Positions 46,093 through 55,011 of a stretch of 64,000 bases of DNA are shown here, in pieces (position 1 is the first letter of the stretch; each line of letters starts with the position of its first letter). This stretch comes from an uncultured Clostridia bacterium (GTDB taxonomy: Bacteria; Bacillota; Clostridia; Monoglobales; Monoglobaceae). The translations under genes were made by a program, and so were the position numbers. The stretch lies in NCBI GenBank assembly GCA_934454115.1, contig CAKSFQ010000007.1, positions 25,529 to 89,528 on the forward strand. The letters run 5' to 3'. The notes beneath the pieces were generated by a model. It had not been told where the DNA came from, did not search any database, and worked only from the letters and a program-made list of their open reading frames with translations.

Positions 46093-46363
46093 CCGAAAGG
46101 GAGCGAGCTAAGCCCGCCTGAAAAGGCGAAATTTCGGCATCTTTCGGCTTGTCATCGATGCTCCGCGCCGAGTCTTGTTGCATCTTCCGCACCAAAATCT
46201 GCTCAAAATTGAATCCTTTTCAGGTCGTAGAATTTTGAGAGAGCGGATTTTGGGTTGCGCAAGGAAAAAACGGAGGTAATCCTAATGGATTGCCGAGTAT
46301 TGGGCGCAGCGAAAGCGGAAATCCGCCTCTCAAAATCGGAGTTCGGATTACTCCCTTTCGGCT
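46091..46363. repeat. Palindromic intergenic repeat element after cysK
   Basis: The 306-base gap between cysK and the convergent DUF523 gene contains no gene. Perfect 13-base arms AGCCGAAAGGGAG (46091-46103) and CTCCCTTTCGGCT (46351-46363) bound it. Inside, TTTTGAGAG followed by CGGATTT at 46235-46255 is inverted as AAATCCGCCTCTCAAAA at 46319-46335. The segment 46309-46352 has a diverged copy at 57007-57049. It probably belongs to a dispersed repeat family of this genome. Confidence 0.75.
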
Positions 46364-46397
46364 AAGCGCACGATTCCATTCAAAAAGGCTGGGCGGA

Positions 46398-46859
46398 TCA
46401 CCGCGCAGCCTTTTTTTCTTTCCATGCAAGGAGATCATCGATTTGGCTTTCACCAAAGACCAAAATACCGTTTTTTAAAAGCAGATCGGCCGTCACGCCG
46501 TTCCCATCAATCAGCCTTTTTTGAAAACTGCCGTCATAGATTCTTCCTCGTCCGCAGGAGGGGCTTTTCTCCTTCAGAAGTGCGGCTCTGCAAGAAAACA
46601 GCTTTGCAAGATACAACGTCTGCTCCGCACCGCGTACATACTGCCCCGTGACATCCTTTCCGCCTTTTGAAACAACCCGATCTCCCTGCCGTTCGGACGG
46701 TTCTCTGGGCGATGCAAGCCCGCCGAGCTGCTCCGGGCAGACGGGTATGAGCTCCCAGGTTTCCTTTAACTGCGCAATCCGCTCCGCCGGAAGCGGACGG
46801 CAATCGCCGTCATACCGGCAGCGCAGCCCAAGCAGACAGCCGCTGATGATAAGATGCAT
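46398..46859 (-). CDS. DUF523 family protein
   Basis: Small protein (153 aa) of the DUF523 family. It shows ISGCLLGLRCRYDGD, VCPEQLGGLASPREPSE and the conserved KSPSCGRGRIYDG. Conserved cysteines suggest a metal or redox site, but no function is established. ATG 46859 follows AAGGAG; a TTG three codons earlier is a possible alternative. It stands alone, convergent to cysK. Confidence 0.88.
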   Translation of the reverse strand: MHLIISGCLLGLRCRYDGDCRPLPAERIAQLKETWELIPVCPEQLGGLASPREPSERQGDRVVSKGGKDVTGQYVRGAEQTLYLAKLFSCRAALLKEKSPSCGRGRIYDGSFQKRLIDGNGVTADLLLKNGILVFGESQIDDLLAWKEKKAAR

Positions 46860-46949
46860 CCGTTCCAACTCCTTTTCCCCAATCGGGGGTATTATTTAGG
46901 ACTATACTAGCACAGGAGCCGGTCGGTGTCAAGCGTCTGCGCGCAGTTT

Positions 46950-47330
46950 CTACAACAGTTCCTCGATACTAAAGCCCTCCTGGTGCGGCAGATGTGCCAG
47001 CTGCATCCGAAACATGATAAACTCCCCGATAAAATCCTCTTTGTCGTGAATTTCGGCATACTTCATGCTCTGCTGCAGCGCAATTTCTATTTCCTCAATT
47101 TCTGCGGTATCGACCGTAAGACACGCCCAAAAGCGGCTTTGATTCCAACGGCTCTCCAGTTCCTTTAAGCCGTCCCTCACACGATCCCAATCCTCACTTT
47201 CGTACTGCGTCTCCACCCGATCGCAGATTGCGCTGATATCCTTGTCAAGATCTAAAATCTGGTAGGTATGAAAGCCCACAAAACCGGCCGTAAAGACCAA
47301 AATACAAAGCGCTGTAATCACGCGGCTCAT
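46950..47330 (-). CDS. DUF4363 family protein
   Basis: Protein of 126 aa with one N-terminal membrane helix (VITALCILVFTAGFVGF) and a helical outer domain with a repeated acidic pattern. It matches the DUF4363 type, which is often paired with DUF421 (YetF-like) genes in Clostridia. Its start overlaps the DUF421 stop by ATGA, with GGAGGGAG upstream. Function is unknown; a role in the spore or cell envelope is suggested by this pairing. Confidence 0.8.
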   Translation of the reverse strand: MSRVITALCILVFTAGFVGFHTYQILDLDKDISAICDRVETQYESEDWDRVRDGLKELESRWNQSRFWACLTVDTAEIEEIEIALQQSMKYAEIHDKEDFIGEFIMFRMQLAHLPHQEGFSIEELL

Positions 47331-48034
47331 CGTGCGCTCCCTCCTTTTTTCTTTTCTTTCGGAATCAGCACTGTCTTTCCGCTGTCCTGTTCAAAGCTGA
47401 GATAAAAAACATCGCGCGGATGATTTAAATTAGCGATCTTTAACTGCTTGCTCAGCCAGTCGTCCCCCAGCCCCAGGCGTTTCATATTCGGAACTACCAC
47501 ATTTCCGTTATCGATGATGACATAGCTCATCCGCACCGTATCCGTCTTGAGATTGACATCCTTAGGAGTCAGCGGACTTTCTTCCGCTTTCATAATCACG
47601 CTAACCTTGCCGTTGGTCTCCATCAAAACGTAATCCACCTGATCCAGACTGACTGCGCCGCTGTTGCGCAGCTCCTCCATCAAATCACCGAGATTAAACC
47701 GCTGCTTTTGCATCTCGCCCTGATTGAGACGGCCTTTTTGATAAAACATACTGGGACGTCCGTATAAAAAGGTGCGTATGTTCAGATTGCGATAAGCAGC
47801 ATAGGACAGACAAATTTCTAAAACCAAAAGAATTAAAATTGCAAGAATGCTCCCTATCAGCGGCACACCGAGATTGGTAATAGGCATTGCTGCGATTTCA
47901 GAAATAATGATGGTTACCACCAGCTCCGATGCCTCCAGCTCGCCGATTTGCCGCTTTCCCATCAGCCGCAGCGTGAGTACGACAAAAAAATACATGATAA
48001 TAGTACGCAAAACCGTTAGAATCAACGCATTCAC
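47327..48034 (-). CDS. DUF421 (YetF-like) membrane protein
   Basis: Membrane protein of 235 aa with three N-terminal membrane segments, then a soluble DUF421 domain. Hallmarks are LRLMGKRQIGELEASELVVTIIISEIAA and the C-terminal core RNLNIRTFLYGRPSMFYQKGRLN and DYVLMETNGKVSVI. The start is GTG 48034 without a strong Shine-Dalgarno sequence. In Clostridia such genes occur near spoVA or germination genes, but the role is unknown. It is divergent from the glucokinase gene. Confidence 0.88.
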   Translation of the reverse strand: MNALILTVLRTIIMYFFVVLTLRLMGKRQIGELEASELVVTIIISEIAAMPITNLGVPLIGSILAILILLVLEICLSYAAYRNLNIRTFLYGRPSMFYQKGRLNQGEMQKQRFNLGDLMEELRNSGAVSLDQVDYVLMETNGKVSVIMKAEESPLTPKDVNLKTDTVRMSYVIIDNGNVVVPNMKRLGLGDDWLSKQLKIANLNHPRDVFYLSFEQDSGKTVLIPKEKKKGGSAR

Positions 48035-48078
48035 CTCATGCTTAGTATGGGAAGATTTTATAATGTTATGTGCAAATC

Positions 48079-48098
48079 TTGTAAATAGTTATTTACAA
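48079..48098. promoter_or_regulatory. Perfect palindrome overlapping the glucokinase -35 box
   Basis: TTGTAAATAGTTATTTACAA, 9-base arms with a 2-base centre. It covers the -35 box of the glucokinase promoter and lies 45 bases before the divergent DUF421 start, as expected of a repressor operator. Confidence 0.65.
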
Positions 48099-48120
48099 AC
48101 GCATGAAAAAGAAGTATAAT
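48092..48120 (+). promoter_or_regulatory. Sigma-A promoter of the ROK glucokinase gene
   Basis: TTTACA (48092-48097), 17 bases, TATAAT (48115-48120). The gene starts 50 bases downstream. Confidence 0.8.
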
Positions 48121-48169
48121 AAAAGGTGTAGGAATATCATCAGAAACTAATTTTATGGAGGAAATCATT

Positions 48170-49114
48170 ATGTATATAGGAATTGACTTAGGCGGTACCA
48201 ATATAGCGGTCGGTCTGGTAGACGATACCCCCAAGGTTGTACAGCAGGCCTCCCGTCCCACGGACTCTGATCGTCCCTATCAGGAAATCGTACGCGATAT
48301 GGCAGAGCTTTGCAAGGAGGTTGCGGCGCTTGGCGGCTGCACCATGGCGGATATCCGGGGCATCGGCATCGGCAGCCCCGGCTCCATCGACAATGCGGCC
48401 GGCGAAATTATTTATGCCAACAATTTACACTGGCATCATGTTCCCATTATTCCGGAGCTGAAAAAGTATTATCCGAATATCCCCATGACGGTGGAAAACG
48501 ACGCCAACGCAGCCGCTTTCGGCGAATATGTTGTCAACGGCGGCGGCGCGGATAGCTTTGTTGCGGTCACCTTAGGAACCGGTGTCGGCGGCGGCATCGT
48601 TCTTGACAAAAAGATTTACCGCGGCTTTAACGGCGCCGGCGGCGAGATCGGTCACTTTACTTTGGTTCATGACGGCGTTCCCTGTACCTGCGGCAACCAT
48701 GGCTGCTGGGAATCCTACGCTTCCGTCACCGCTCTGATCCGTCAGACGGAAGATGCGCTTCGCGCCAACCCGGACAGTCTGATGAAGACCTATCTCAAGG
48801 AGGACGGCGCCGCCAGCGGACGAACCGCTTTTGACGCGGCAAAGGCCGGCGACAGCGCCGCAAAAGAAGTGGTCGACACTTATCTGCGCTATGTGGCAGA
48901 CGGCATTACCAGTGTCATTAACATCTTCCAGCCGAAGATTTTGGTCATCGGCGGCGGCATCAGCCGGGAGGGTGACTACCTGTTAAAGCCGGTGCAGGAA
49001 TATGTTGCAAAGCATGTTTACTCCAAGGACATGGCGCAGACGCAAATCAAAATTGCAACACTGTTTAACGACGCCGGCATCATCGGCGCAGCGCTTGCCT
49101 CCACCGCAGAATAA
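48170..49114 (+). CDS. glk: ROK family glucokinase
   Basis: Sugar kinase (314 aa) of the ROK family, probably phosphorylating glucose. The ATP loop is GIDLGGTNIAVGL, with VENDANAAAFGEYV, VTLGTGVGGGIVLD and the zinc-binding motif CTCGNHGCWESYAS. ATG 48170 follows GGAGGAAA. It resembles the ROK half of the NagB fusion in this window but is a separate gene with its own promoter and operator-like palindrome. It ends at the 49.1-kb inverted-repeat element. Confidence 0.9.
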   Translation: MYIGIDLGGTNIAVGLVDDTPKVVQQASRPTDSDRPYQEIVRDMAELCKEVAALGGCTMADIRGIGIGSPGSIDNAAGEIIYANNLHWHHVPIIPELKKYYPNIPMTVENDANAAAFGEYVVNGGGADSFVAVTLGTGVGGGIVLDKKIYRGFNGAGGEIGHFTLVHDGVPCTCGNHGCWESYASVTALIRQTEDALRANPDSLMKTYLKEDGAASGRTAFDAAKAGDSAAKEVVDTYLRYVADGITSVINIFQPKILVIGGGISREGDYLLKPVQEYVAKHVYSKDMAQTQIKIATLFNDAGIIGAALASTAE

Positions 49115-49127
49115 TTGGAATCATAAC

Positions 49128-49445
49128 AAAAATAAGGGCATCGCTTTAGCCACCACCGGATAAGGAAACGTTGCCCTGAGAAACATCTTTTTTGCGAATC
49201 TCTGCGTTAAAAAAGTCTCGCAATCCGACAGGATTACTCACTTTTTTGCCTTGACCTTCATCAAAAAATATTGTTTCCAGGGTGCAAAGCAGTTTTGAAC
49301 ATCGTAGTTTAAGCTTTAGACAAGAAGAAAAGCCGCCGTAATACTGACGTATACGGCGGTTTTTTGACGAAGTATAAACTTAAAATACGGCTTCAAAACC
49401 AATGTTTCCTTGTCTGGTGGCGGCTTTTGCGATGCCCTTATTTTT
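49128..49445. repeat. 318-base palindromic element with long terminal inverted repeats
   Basis: The gap between glk and clpC is filled by an element with 42-base inverted ends (49128-49169 and 49404-49445). The inner 37 bases match at 31 positions and the outer five are A/T. A second pair (GTTTTGAA...TTTAAG near 49292-49313 and its inverse near 49379-49399) lies inside. In the centre is a terminator hairpin. The right end touches the clpC stop. There is no coding region. Confidence 0.82.
49333..49365. terminator. Terminator in the centre of the inverted-repeat element
   Basis: CCGCCGTA (49333-49340) and TACGGCGG (49352-49359), extended by TAC/GTA with one bulge and loop TGAC. TTTTTT follows on the plus strand and a T-rich stretch on the minus strand. 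It can stop transcripts from glk and perhaps from clpC. Confidence 0.75.
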
Positions 49446-51907
49446 TACTCTGTCTTTGAAACACAGGTAAATTTACCGTCCTCTACCGTGACCTCGATAT
49501 GATCCTCGGCTTTGACCTTGCCCTCCAGCATTTCCTCGGCGATGCGATCCTCAATCTTGCTCTGGATTGCCCGGCGGAGCGGACGCGCCCCGTAAACCGG
49601 ATCAAACCCTTCATCGGCAATCTTTTCTACCGCTTCCTCCGAGAAGGTTGCATCAATCTTATTGTCTGCCAGCCGACGTCTTAACTGTTCAAGCAGCTTT
49701 GCAGCAATCTCTTTGATGTTTTCCTTGCTCAGCTGGTGGAACACAATGATCTCATCAATACGGTTCAAAAACTCCGGGCGGAATGCCTGCTTGACCTCAG
49801 CCATAACCTCCGACTTGATGGTCTCATAATCGCGTTCTTCATTCTCACTGTCGCCGGCCGAAAAGCCAAGGTTCTTGCGAGAAGTAATCTGCCGCGCTCC
49901 AAGGTTTGAGGTCATGATAATGACCGTGTTTCGAAAATCCACACGCCGTCCCTGCGAATCGGTCAGAATACCGTCATCCAGGATTTGCAGCAGGATGTTA
50001 AAGACATCCGGGTGCGCCTTTTCGATTTCGTCAAACAAGATGACGGAATACGGCTTTCTGCGTACTTTTTCGGTCAGCTGACCGCCCTCATCATAGCCGA
50101 CATATCCGGGAGGCGACCCAACCAACCTGGACACCGCATGCTTTTCCATGTATTCCGACATGTCAATACGAATCATCGCGTCCTCATCGCCAAACATCGC
50201 ATCGGCCAAGGCCTTGGAAAGCTCCGTCTTACCAACGCCGGTCGGCCCTAAAAAGATGAAGGAACCGGTCGGCCGTTTCGGATCCTTTAGCCCGACACGT
50301 CCGCGCCGAATGGCTCTGGCGACCGCCTTAACGGCCTCGTCCTGTCCTACCACACGCTGATGCAAGATTTCCTCCAGCTTTAGCAGCCGTTCGCTCTCGG
50401 TCTCCTCCAGCGTCTTGACCGGGATTCCCGTCCACATCGAAATAATTTCTGCGATCTCCTCTTCGGTCACAACCGCTTTTGCGGCAGACGCATTTTCTTC
50501 CCAGTTCTTTTTTTGTGCGTCCAGTTTTGCCTGCAGCTCTTTTTCTTCATCTCTCAGCTTTGCGGCACGCTCATACTCCTGTACGGTGATTGCGGCCTCC
50601 TTTTCCTTTTTCACGGCATCAATCTGGTCTTCAATGTCTTTGACATCCGGCGGAGCCGTCATATTCTTAATCCGTAGTCTGGACGCGGCCTCATCCACCA
50701 GGTCAATGGCCTTATCCGGTAAAAACCGATCAGAAATGTATCGCACCGAAAGATTAACTGCCGCCTCGATGGCTTCATCGGTAATCTTTACCCGATGGTG
50801 TGCCTCGTACTTATCACGGATTCCCTTCAGAATCTGAATACTCTCCTCAATGCTCGGCTCATTTAAGGTAATCGGCTGGAATCTGCGCTCTAAGGCAGCG
50901 TCCTTTTCAATATACTTGCGGTATTCCTCCAGCGTTGTTGCGCCGATCACCTGCAGCTCGCCTCTGGCAAGCGCCGGCTTTAGGATATTTGCCGCGTCGA
51001 TTGCGCCTTCTGCCGCACCGGCGCCCACAATGGTATGCAATTCATCAATAAACAGGATGATGTTTCCATCCTTGCTGATTTCCTCCAGTGCTTTCTTCAG
51101 ACGTTCCTCAAACTCACCGCGGTACTTTGCCCCGGCAATCATCGAGGACATATCCAGCGCCACAACCCGCTTGTTTTTCAGGATTTCCGGCACATGGCCG
51201 CTGACAATCTTTTCTGCCAGGCCCTCTGCTACCGCCGTTTTACCAACGCCCGGTTCGCCGATTAAGCAAGGATTGTTCTTCGTCCGCCGGCTGAGGATCT
51301 GTACCACACGTTCAATGGCTTCATCACGGCCGATAACGGGATCCAGCTTATTCTCCCTTGCCATCGCAGTCAAATCGCGGCCAAATTTCATCAGAGTCGG
51401 CGTGTTACCGCCCTTTCCGCCGCGGCTGCCGGCGCTGTGCGGCACATTCTCCTCACTCGGTTCGCCGCCGCCCTCACGCAAAAGCTGCATAATATCCTGA
51501 TACAGATTCTGCGGTTCAATGCCCTGCTCACGCAGAATCCGTACCGCAAAGCTCTCGCCCTCGCGCAGCATCGCAATCAGCAGATGCTCGGTGCCGACAT
51601 AGCTGTGTCCCAGCCGCTGCGCTTCAATATAGCTATGCTCAAAGACTCGCTTGGTGCGCGGCGTTGCCTCCGGCTGTCCCTCGGCAATCGGCGGTTTGGT
51701 ACCAACCATCTCAGCAATCCGGTTCATTACGGCTTCATCGGTAAGCCCGTTTGCCTCTAAGATTTTGCCGGCTACGCCGTCCTTTTCACGAATCAGGCCG
51801 ACCAGCAAATGCTCGGTGCCGACATAATCATGTCCCATCTCCAAAGCAGCCTCTGCCGCATCGGAAATGGCTGCTTTTGCACATTCCGTTAAACGATCTC
51901 TAAACAT
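49445..51907 (-). CDS. clpC: ATP-dependent Clp protease ATP-binding subunit ClpC
   Basis: AAA+ unfoldase (820 aa) that feeds ClpP and degrades damaged or arginine-phosphorylated proteins. It has two N-terminal Clp repeats ([26 protein letters not shown]), a first AAA module with [15 protein letters not shown] and [14 protein letters not shown], a UVR/middle region ([18 protein letters not shown]), and a second AAA module with [15 protein letters not shown] and [18 protein letters not shown]. The ATG shares one base with the mcsB stop (TAATG). It is last in the ctsR operon. Confidence 0.97.
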   Translation of the reverse strand: MFRDRLTECAKAAISDAAEAALEMGHDYVGTEHLLVGLIREKDGVAGKILEANGLTDEAVMNRIAEMVGTKPPIAEGQPEATPRTKRVFEHSYIEAQRLGHSYVGTEHLLIAMLREGESFAVRILREQGIEPQNLYQDIMQLLREGGGEPSEENVPHSAGSRGGKGGNTPTLMKFGRDLTAMARENKLDPVIGRDEAIERVVQILSRRTKNNPCLIGEPGVGKTAVAEGLAEKIVSGHVPEILKNKRVVALDMSSMIAGAKYRGEFEERLKKALEEISKDGNIILFIDELHTIVGAGAAEGAIDAANILKPALARGELQVIGATTLEEYRKYIEKDAALERRFQPITLNEPSIEESIQILKGIRDKYEAHHRVKITDEAIEAAVNLSVRYISDRFLPDKAIDLVDEAASRLRIKNMTAPPDVKDIEDQIDAVKKEKEAAITVQEYERAAKLRDEEKELQAKLDAQKKNWEENASAAKAVVTEEEIAEIISMWTGIPVKTLEETESERLLKLEEILHQRVVGQDEAVKAVARAIRRGRVGLKDPKRPTGSFIFLGPTGVGKTELSKALADAMFGDEDAMIRIDMSEYMEKHAVSRLVGSPPGYVGYDEGGQLTEKVRRKPYSVILFDEIEKAHPDVFNILLQILDDGILTDSQGRRVDFRNTVIIMTSNLGARQITSRKNLGFSAGDSENEERDYETIKSEVMAEVKQAFRPEFLNRIDEIIVFHQLSKENIKEIAAKLLEQLRRRLADNKIDATFSEEAVEKIADEGFDPVYGARPLRRAIQSKIEDRIAEEMLEGKVKAEDHIEVTVEDGKFTCVSKTE

Positions 51908-52926
51908 TATACACACATCCTTTCCCGTACAATCTCTGCACGTTTAAGATCCCGCTCCGCCGCATCGGTCAGGTTATAATCCTTCATGATGTTGGCCGGC
52001 AGAATCTCATAAATCAAACTGTTTAGCCTCTCCAGCGTGGTATCCTTGACAATCCCAAGCTCCACCGCCATGCGCACGTCGGAAAGCCGTTTCATCGCCT
52101 CTTCAGACGATAGCTTTACGGCATAGCGCAAGACGCCGTAGGAGCGCATCAGCCGATCCTCCAGCTGATACCGATCCTTCTGATACAAACACCCGCGTAC
52201 CTCACGTTCCTTTTCCACGACCTCTCCGACAATCTGCTTAAACTTTTCCAAAATATCCGTCTCCGCAGCTCCTAAGGTTAACTGATTGGAAATCTGGTAC
52301 AGGTTTCCGGTGGCCTTGGATCCCTCGCCGAAAATACCGCGCACAGTAATACCGAGCTGCGCCAGCGAGTCAATCACGCGGTTGATTGTTCCCGTCATGG
52401 TCAGCGCCGGAAGATGCACCATCACCGAGGCTCGCATTCCGGTACCGGCATTGGTCGGGCAGCAGGTCAGATATCCGATTTGTTTGTCAAAGGCGTAATC
52501 CAAGGTTTCTTCCATAAAGTCATCCACCTTGTTTGCCATCTCAAAGCATTCATCCAGGTCAAAGCCTGCCTCCATGGCCTGAATCCTGATGTGGTCCTCC
52601 TCGTTTAAGAGGATGCAGAGACGATTGTCATCGCTCAGAAGTATCCCGCGTTTGACGCTGTTATCCATCATCTGCGGACTGATCAGGTGCCGTTCCGCAA
52701 TTGCCTGCTTTTCATACGGCTCCATCACGGAAAGGTCAATAAACTTGACGCCCTCCTTGAGCGGATTTTCCCGTTCCAGCATCGCCTTGCGGCAAAGAGA
52801 CAGAACCTCCTCCTGCTGCGCCTCATTCGCACGGCGCGGGAACGGAATCCCCTGTATGTTTCTCGCCAATCTCACTCTGGACGAGAGTACCACATCGCCG
52901 TCTCTTCCGCATTCCGTATACCACAT
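51907..52926 (-). CDS. mcsB: Protein arginine kinase McsB
   Basis: Phosphorylates arginine residues on damaged proteins, marking them for ClpCP, and inactivates CtsR under stress. The 339-aa protein has the phosphagen-kinase-like core with [57 protein letters not shown] and [10 protein letters not shown]. It stands between mcsA and clpC in the usual order. McsA activates it. Confidence 0.97.
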   Translation of the reverse strand: MWYTECGRDGDVVLSSRVRLARNIQGIPFPRRANEAQQEEVLSLCRKAMLERENPLKEGVKFIDLSVMEPYEKQAIAERHLISPQMMDNSVKRGILLSDDNRLCILLNEEDHIRIQAMEAGFDLDECFEMANKVDDFMEETLDYAFDKQIGYLTCCPTNAGTGMRASVMVHLPALTMTGTINRVIDSLAQLGITVRGIFGEGSKATGNLYQISNQLTLGAAETDILEKFKQIVGEVVEKEREVRGCLYQKDRYQLEDRLMRSYGVLRYAVKLSSEEAMKRLSDVRMAVELGIVKDTTLERLNSLIYEILPANIMKDYNLTDAAERDLKRAEIVRERMCV

Positions 52927-52929
52927 ATC

Positions 52930-53463
52930 CTACGCCCCCTTTTGTTCCTTCTTTTCTTTCTCTTTCAGATCCCGAATCTGATCTCTCAGTTCTGCTGCTC
53001 TTTCAAAATCCTGCTTTAATACCGCCGCACTCAGTTCGGTTTCCAGTTTGGCAATCTTTCTTCCGATCTGCAGCTTTCCGCCGATCCGGCTCGGCATCTT
53101 GCCGACATGCTCGCAGGTCCCGTGAATCTGTCTGAGCGGCCGTTCCAGCCGATTCCGAAAGACGTTGTAGCATTCACCGCAGCCGAGACGCCCTTTTTGT
53201 AAAAAATCTTCAAAGGGCATATGGCAAACGGGACACTCCAAATCCTGCCGCATCGTGTTTTCAGAGGACAGGGTCTTTTGCTTTCCGCCGAACAAACCTC
53301 CCAAAAAGTCGCCGATTCCAAAGTCAAATCCGGCCTTCATCTCCTGAAATTCCGGGGACTGTGCCGCACATTCCTGACACAGGTGCAATTCCTGTTTCTG
53401 GCCGTTGATAATCTCTGTCATGTGGTTGGTTGCTTCTCTTACCTGACATTTTTGACATTTCAT
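52930..53463 (-). CDS. mcsA: McsA, activator of McsB
   Basis: Zinc-binding partner of the McsB arginine kinase (177 aa). It has N-terminal CxxC pairs (CQKCQV, CQEC), a second zinc site (CPVC...CGEC) and a C-terminal UVR-type helix pair (AKLETELSAAVLKQDFERAA). Its usual place is between ctsR and mcsB. It starts with AGGAGGAA before the ATG. Confidence 0.95.
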   Translation of the reverse strand: MKCQKCQVREATNHMTEIINGQKQELHLCQECAAQSPEFQEMKAGFDFGIGDFLGGLFGGKQKTLSSENTMRQDLECPVCHMPFEDFLQKGRLGCGECYNVFRNRLERPLRQIHGTCEHVGKMPSRIGGKLQIGRKIAKLETELSAAVLKQDFERAAELRDQIRDLKEKEKKEQKGA

Positions 53464-53475
53464 AAATCATTCCTC

Positions 53476-53922
53476 CTAGACTAGTGTTAATAACACATTT
53501 TTTAAAATCTTGGCCCGCAGCAAATCCTGCTGCGGCTGCGCAACGGGAATGGATCGCTCGCTCAGTGCCGCTAAAATCATTCTTGCCTCTTTTTGACTCA
53601 TTAAATCATAGTCATAACAATTTTGAAGCAAAGCCCTTGCATCCCGGTACGTCAGCCGATCACCGATACTATTTATCGTATGCATCAGCTGGTTTCCCTC
53701 CTTTGGCACAACCCGGGTAATCTTAATATACCCGCCGCCGCCCCTCCGGCTCTCCACAATGTACCCCCGTTCCGGGGAAAACCGGGTCGCAATCACATAA
53801 TTGATTTGTGAGGGCACGCAATGAAAGTGACTGGCAAGCTCATTCCGTTTCAGTTCTACCGCGCCGTCCTGTTCCAGCATCGTCTCCTTAATCCAGCTTT
53901 CTATTAAATTACTCAGCTTCAC
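53476..53922 (-). CDS. ctsR: Heat-shock repressor CtsR
   Basis: Dimeric winged-helix repressor (148 aa) of clp and ctsR-operon genes. The DNA-binding helix region SHFHCVPSQINYVIATRF is followed by the glycine-rich wing ESRRGGGGYIKITRV that senses heat. A C-terminal domain (LTYRDARALLQNCYDYDLMSQKEARMI) is the McsB-target part. The start is GTG 53922. A CtsR box just after the promoter shows that it represses itself. Confidence 0.96.
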   Translation of the reverse strand: MKLSNLIESWIKETMLEQDGAVELKRNELASHFHCVPSQINYVIATRFSPERGYIVESRRGGGGYIKITRVVPKEGNQLMHTINSIGDRLTYRDARALLQNCYDYDLMSQKEARMILAALSERSIPVAQPQQDLLRAKILKNVLLTLV

Positions 53923-53964
53923 TTTTCCATCACCAATCCCCTCTTTTCAAAAAATCGACTATTG

Positions 53965-53988
53965 TTTTGACTTTGACTTTCTTTGACC
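53965..53988 (-). promoter_or_regulatory. CtsR operator
   Basis: On the minus strand GGTCAAAGAAAGTCAAA matches the CtsR heptad direct repeat (A/GGTCAAA-N3-A/GGTCAAA), and a third GTCAAA follows directly. It lies just downstream of the -10 box, so binding would block transcription of ctsR-mcsA-mcsB-clpC. Confidence 0.92.
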
Positions 53989-53997
53989 TTTGTCTAT

Positions 53998-54025
53998 ATT
54001 ATATCATAATATTTTTGTTTGTCAA
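53998..54025 (-). promoter_or_regulatory. Sigma-A promoter of the ctsR operon
   Basis: TTGACA (54025-54020) and TATAAT (54003-53998) with a 16-base spacer, directly before the CtsR box. Confidence 0.88.
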
Positions 54026-54101
54026 GGGTTTTTTAAAAAAATTTTCAAAAAATTTTTTAACCAATTTCCCCGTTTAATATCCCCCCTTTTTTCCATAAAA
54101 T

Positions 54102-54145
54102 AAGTGCAGCTTTCGGCGCCTGTTTCGGCACCGAAAGCTGCACTT
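54102..54145 (-). terminator. Terminator of the cyclophilin gene
   Basis: AAGTGCAGCTTTCGG (54102-54116) and CCGAAAGCTGCACTT (54131-54145) form a perfect 15-bp stem just after the stop codon of the minus-strand gene. Confidence 0.85.
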
Positions 54146-54150
54146 TTCTC

Positions 54151-54750
54151 CTATTCTTTTACAATCTCCATGGACGCAATCACGATCGGCGTATGTGGCT
54201 TATCGTTGTTGTCACGCGGAATCTTTAAAAAGTCGTCCACTGTGTCCATCCCCGAAATTACCCTGCCGAAGGCTGCATAATTTCCGTCCAGATGCGGCGC
54301 GCTTTCATAGCAGATAAAGAACTGGCTGGATGCAGAATCCGGGGCGCCGGAGCGCGCCATGGAAACCACGCCGCGGTCATGCGTCAGAGTATTTTGACGA
54401 AAACCGTTGGCAGAAAATTCACCTTTGATGGTCTTTTCACTGCCGCCGGTACCGTTGCCGTTCGGGTCGCCGCCCTGCGCCATAAAACCGTCAATGATGC
54501 GATGAAAGGTCAGGCCGTCATAAAAACCGCTGTCTACCAGAGTCAAAAAATTTTTTACCGTTTCCGGCGCATATTGCGGCGCCGTCTCTATGGTAAATGT
54601 TTTGCCGTTTTCCATCGTGACTAAAACCTTTTGCGGCACAGAAGGATCGACGCCGCCGACGGTCTCAGCTTCCTGCTTACCGCAACCGGCAAGGGAAAAA
54701 CAAAGCAAGCCAACGAGGAAAAGTAACGCCAATTTTTGATACTGCTTCAT
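54151..54750 (-). CDS. Cyclophilin-type peptidyl-prolyl isomerase lipoprotein
   Basis: Secreted, lipid-anchored foldase of 199 aa. The signal peptide ends in lipobox LAGC (residues ~20-23). The cyclophilin domain covers residues ~50-199, with LTFHRIIDGFMAQGGDPNGNG, SQFFICYESAPHLDGNYAAFG and MARSGAPDSASSQFF. It helps fold exported proteins. ATG 54750 follows GGAGGTAT. It is a single gene between ctsR and the divergent ftsH. Confidence 0.93.
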   Translation of the reverse strand: MKQYQKLALLFLVGLLCFSLAGCGKQEAETVGGVDPSVPQKVLVTMENGKTFTIETAPQYAPETVKNFLTLVDSGFYDGLTFHRIIDGFMAQGGDPNGNGTGGSEKTIKGEFSANGFRQNTLTHDRGVVSMARSGAPDSASSQFFICYESAPHLDGNYAAFGRVISGMDTVDDFLKIPRDNNDKPHTPIVIASMEIVKE

Positions 54751-54919
54751 ACAAATACCTCCGAATTTTATTTCGTTTTGTCTCTGTCTTTCCGATTTTA
54801 TACCCAAACTTATTTCTTGTCAAGAAAAAACAAAGAAAAACGAATTTTTTTATGAATGTTCCGTTCTTTGTTTTCGTAAGTATAATTGTAAAGATTCTGT
54901 AAAAACTTTAAAAATGACC

Positions 54920-54948
54920 TTGTTTTTTTAGGTACGCTGTGTTATAAT
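54920..54948 (+). promoter_or_regulatory. Sigma-A promoter of ftsH
   Basis: TTGTTT (54920-54925), 17 bases, TATAAT (54943-54948), 63 bases before the GTG start. Confidence 0.75.
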
Positions 54949-55011
54949 ACTGCTTTAATAAAGACATATATTTCCATTTTGGATTGTTACGGTGTAGTAG
55001 GAGGAGATTGA

